Assembly: GCA_017883105.1 (NCBI GenBank)
Contig: JADGOF010000146.1
Coordinates: forward strand, 1 to 6,099
Reading direction: 5' to 3'
DNA length: 6,099 nucleotides
Origin: Acidimicrobiales bacterium
Lineage (GTDB): Bacteria > Actinomycetota > Acidimicrobiia > Acidimicrobiales > RAAP-2
Positions 4,830 through 6,099 of this stretch are shown here, in pieces. The notes below the pieces were generated by a model. That model did no database searches. It was not told the DNA's origin and was given only the letters and a program-made list of their open reading frames with translations. The translations under genes were made by a program, and so were the position numbers. Positions within the stretch are counted from its first letter, which is position 1. Every line of letters starts with the position of its first letter.

Positions 4830-5711
4830 ATGATGCGCTCTCGGCTTTTGCGACTGTTCGTGCTCGTAGTATTCGCGCTGGCTCCGGTGCTGGCTTTCTT
4901 GGCACCTTCACAAGCGAGCGTCACGCCACCGGTCGGGCCTTCCAACCTGGCGGTCGGGATCGCCGCCACCCACTCCGGCCACGGCTACTGGATCGCCACC
5001 GCCGCCGGCAACGTCTACCCCTTCGGCGACGCCCGGTCTTATGGGTCGCTGAGCGGTGTTCGTCTGAACGCCCCGGTGGTGGGCATCGCCGCCACAGCCG
5101 ACGGCGGCGGCTACTGGCTGGTAGCCAAGGACGGAGGCGTCTTCTCGTTCGGTGACGCCCACTTCTACGGCTCCACCGGCAACATCAAGCTCAACGCCCC
5201 CGTTATCGGAATGGCGCCAACTGGCGACGGAGACGGCTACTGGCTGGCCGCCGCCGACGGCGGCGTGTTCAGCTTCGGCGACGCCGCGTTCTCTGGGTCA
5301 CACGGAGCCGACCCACCCGCCAGCCGCATCGTGGGGATCAGCGCCTTCCCAGACGACTCGCACTACTGGCTGCTCACAGCATCCGGTGAGATGGATGTTT
5401 TCGGGTTCTCGTCTGGGAGTTGGCCCGCCGGATGGGCTGACATCTCCGCCACACCACCGAATGCCCCATTCGTGGCAGTAGCGAACTGGGGAACCAGATC
5501 GGACTTCGGCGGCGTCTGGATGGTCGGCGCTGACGGCGGAGTGTTCACCCTCGGCGGCGCCGGCTTCTACGGCTCAACCGGCGCCACACACCTAAACGCC
5601 CCCGTCGTCGGCATCGCGGTCGCACCGGGACAAGACGGGTACTGGCTGGTGGCCGCAGACGGCGGGGTGTTCGCCTTCGGTGACGCACCCTTCGCCGGGT
5701 CCGCCGCGTGA
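4830..5711 (+). CDS. Secreted six-repeat, propeller-like protein (GYWLVAADGG repeats)
   Basis: This is a 293-residue exported protein. Residues 1-29 form a signal peptide: basic MMRSRLLR, hydrophobic LFVLVVFALAPVLAFLA, and a likely cut after SQA (residue 29). The rest is six repeats of 36-46 residues starting at about 41, 82, 124, 167, 212 and 258, each of the plan PVVGIAA-(6)-GYWLVAADGGVFSFGDAxFYGSTG. Repeats 2, 3 and 6 are close to consensus. Repeat 4 has lost the DGG and GDA signatures (HYWLLTASGEMDVFGF), and repeat 5 has GGVWMVGADGGVFTLGGA. The pattern suggests a beta-propeller acting outside the cell, perhaps in binding sugars or wall polymers; no function is proven. Relatives often carry an added enzymatic domain, which is absent here. 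The last repeat ends early, after FAFGDAPFAGSAA, so the protein may be shortened. Confidence 0.85.
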   Translation: MMRSRLLRLFVLVVFALAPVLAFLAPSQASVTPPVGPSNLAVGIAATHSGHGYWIATAAGNVYPFGDARSYGSLSGVRLNAPVVGIAATADGGGYWLVAKDGGVFSFGDAHFYGSTGNIKLNAPVIGMAPTGDGDGYWLAAADGGVFSFGDAAFSGSHGADPPASRIVGISAFPDDSHYWLLTASGEMDVFGFSSGSWPAGWADISATPPNAPFVAVANWGTRSDFGGVWMVGADGGVFTLGGAGFYGSTGATHLNAPVVGIAVAPGQDGYWLVAADGGVFAFGDAPFAGSAA

Positions 5712-5858
5712 GCCAACCTTCAGCTCCAGCGAGACCCCCCCCATCTGCCCATCGCAGCAGACCCGCCGGAGAGGTGCCAGGCCGATTGGCTGTCGTAAGC
5801 AGCGAGCCAGCTTCAGGGAACCGCCACTCGAAGTCTGTGACGGGAGAAGCTCGGGTCC

Positions 5859-5892
5859 GACGTCGCAGTCATGCCTGGCTTATGGCGACGTC
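5859..5892 (+). repeat. 8-bp inverted repeat GACGTCGC / GCGACGTC
   Basis: The arms at 5859-5866 and 5885-5892 are exact reverse complements, with an 18-base loop in which CAT (5870-5872) and ATG (5882-5884) can add three more pairs. Each arm contains the palindrome GACGTC. It could be a late terminator or a paired binding site. Confidence 0.6.
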
Positions 5893-5974
5893 ACCATCAC
5901 AGGAATCGCCGCGGGCCACCAACGAGCTGCTCAAATTCCTGACTCAGGTAGCAACCGACCTCGGCAGCGTGGCC

Positions 5975-5994
5975 AGCCGGTGCAGCCTCCGGCT
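5975..5994 (+). repeat. 6-bp inverted repeat AGCCGG / CCGGCT
   Basis: The arms at 5975-5980 and 5989-5994 flank an 8-base loop. It is a modest GC-rich hairpin with no gene assigned, possibly incidental. Confidence 0.35.
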
Positions 5995-6099
5995 CGATCC
6001 ACTAAGAGCGCGCGCCAATAGGCATGACCAGGGAATACTCGTGAAGTTGTCCCCCCACCGCGGTCGCTGGCCTTGAGCTGGGCTTCCGTCGATGACGAA

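Larger units (their letters stand above)
5712..6099. other. No convincing gene; possible repeat vestige and an inverted repeat
   Basis: No frame on either strand has gene-like codon use or a recognisable domain. The first 85 bases may be a decayed continuation of the repeat protein (see findings) and include a run of eight C at 5735-5742. Two inverted repeats lie farther on, at 5859-5892 and 5975-5994. A minus-strand frame is open from the right edge to 5944, but its codons are not convincing. Confidence 0.45.

Noticed and set aside
4547..5155. A 202-codon plus-strand open frame overlapping the signal peptide region
   Set aside because: It is out of frame with the secreted protein, Arg- and Gly-rich, and reads antisense to the minus-strand remnant.
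5708..6076. A 122-codon plus-strand open frame after the secreted protein gene
   Set aside because: It has low-complexity Ser, Arg and Pro content, no ribosome site of its own, and no family resemblance.
5944..6099. A minus-strand frame open from the right edge, possibly the end of a neighbouring gene
   Set aside because: Third-position bias is weak and the 51 residues resemble nothing known to me.
1..6099. CRISPR arrays, insertion sequences, tRNA or rRNA genes, and riboswitches
   Set aside because: I saw no spaced direct repeats of array type, no transposase or terminal repeats, and no cloverleaf or known RNA motif.

Overview
The window is high-GC DNA in which almost every codon of the confident genes ends in G or C. 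It looks like a chromosomal segment of a high-GC Gram-positive actinobacterium. The gene types agree: paired FtsX-type ABC permeases, a CsbD-like protein, a tiny DUF6131-like membrane protein, and a secreted protein of 'GYWLVAADGGVFSFGDA'-type repeats. The last type is common in Acidimicrobiia and some other actinobacteria. I cannot fix the genus.

Layout. Positions 1-482 hold no convincing complete gene. A weak open frame runs off the left edge on the minus strand, and two DosR/DevR-like palindromes lie about 64 bp apart. Positions 483-3473 hold a plus-strand operon: two different four-helix ABC permeases overlapping by ATGA, then, 46 bp later, their ATPase. Positions 3474-3941 are non-coding with several inverted repeats. 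Positions 3942-4405 hold two small stress-type genes, a CsbD-like protein and a 51-residue two-helix membrane protein. Positions 4402-4790 hold, on the minus strand, the frameshifted and N-terminally truncated end of an unrecognised gene. Positions 4830-5711 hold a secreted six-repeat, propeller-like protein. Positions 5712-6099 hold no convincing gene, but the first ~85 bases may be a decayed extra repeat, and a strong inverted repeat follows.

How the parts work together. The two permeases and the ATPase should form one MacB/LolD-like (type VII) transporter with a heterodimeric membrane part; its substrate is unknown, and no membrane-fusion protein is encoded here. The CsbD-like and small membrane proteins are probably a stress-induced pair. 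The DosR-like sites suggest, by inference only, that the region is linked to hypoxia, redox or dormancy control.

The least ordinary features are the frameshifted minus-strand remnant, whose shift falls in a triple 9-bp repeat; a perfect 11-bp hairpin inside the ATPase gene; hairpins at or beside the ribosome binding sites of all three downstream genes; and the possible vestigial repeat after the stop of the secreted protein. I found no complete new defence or mobile system.
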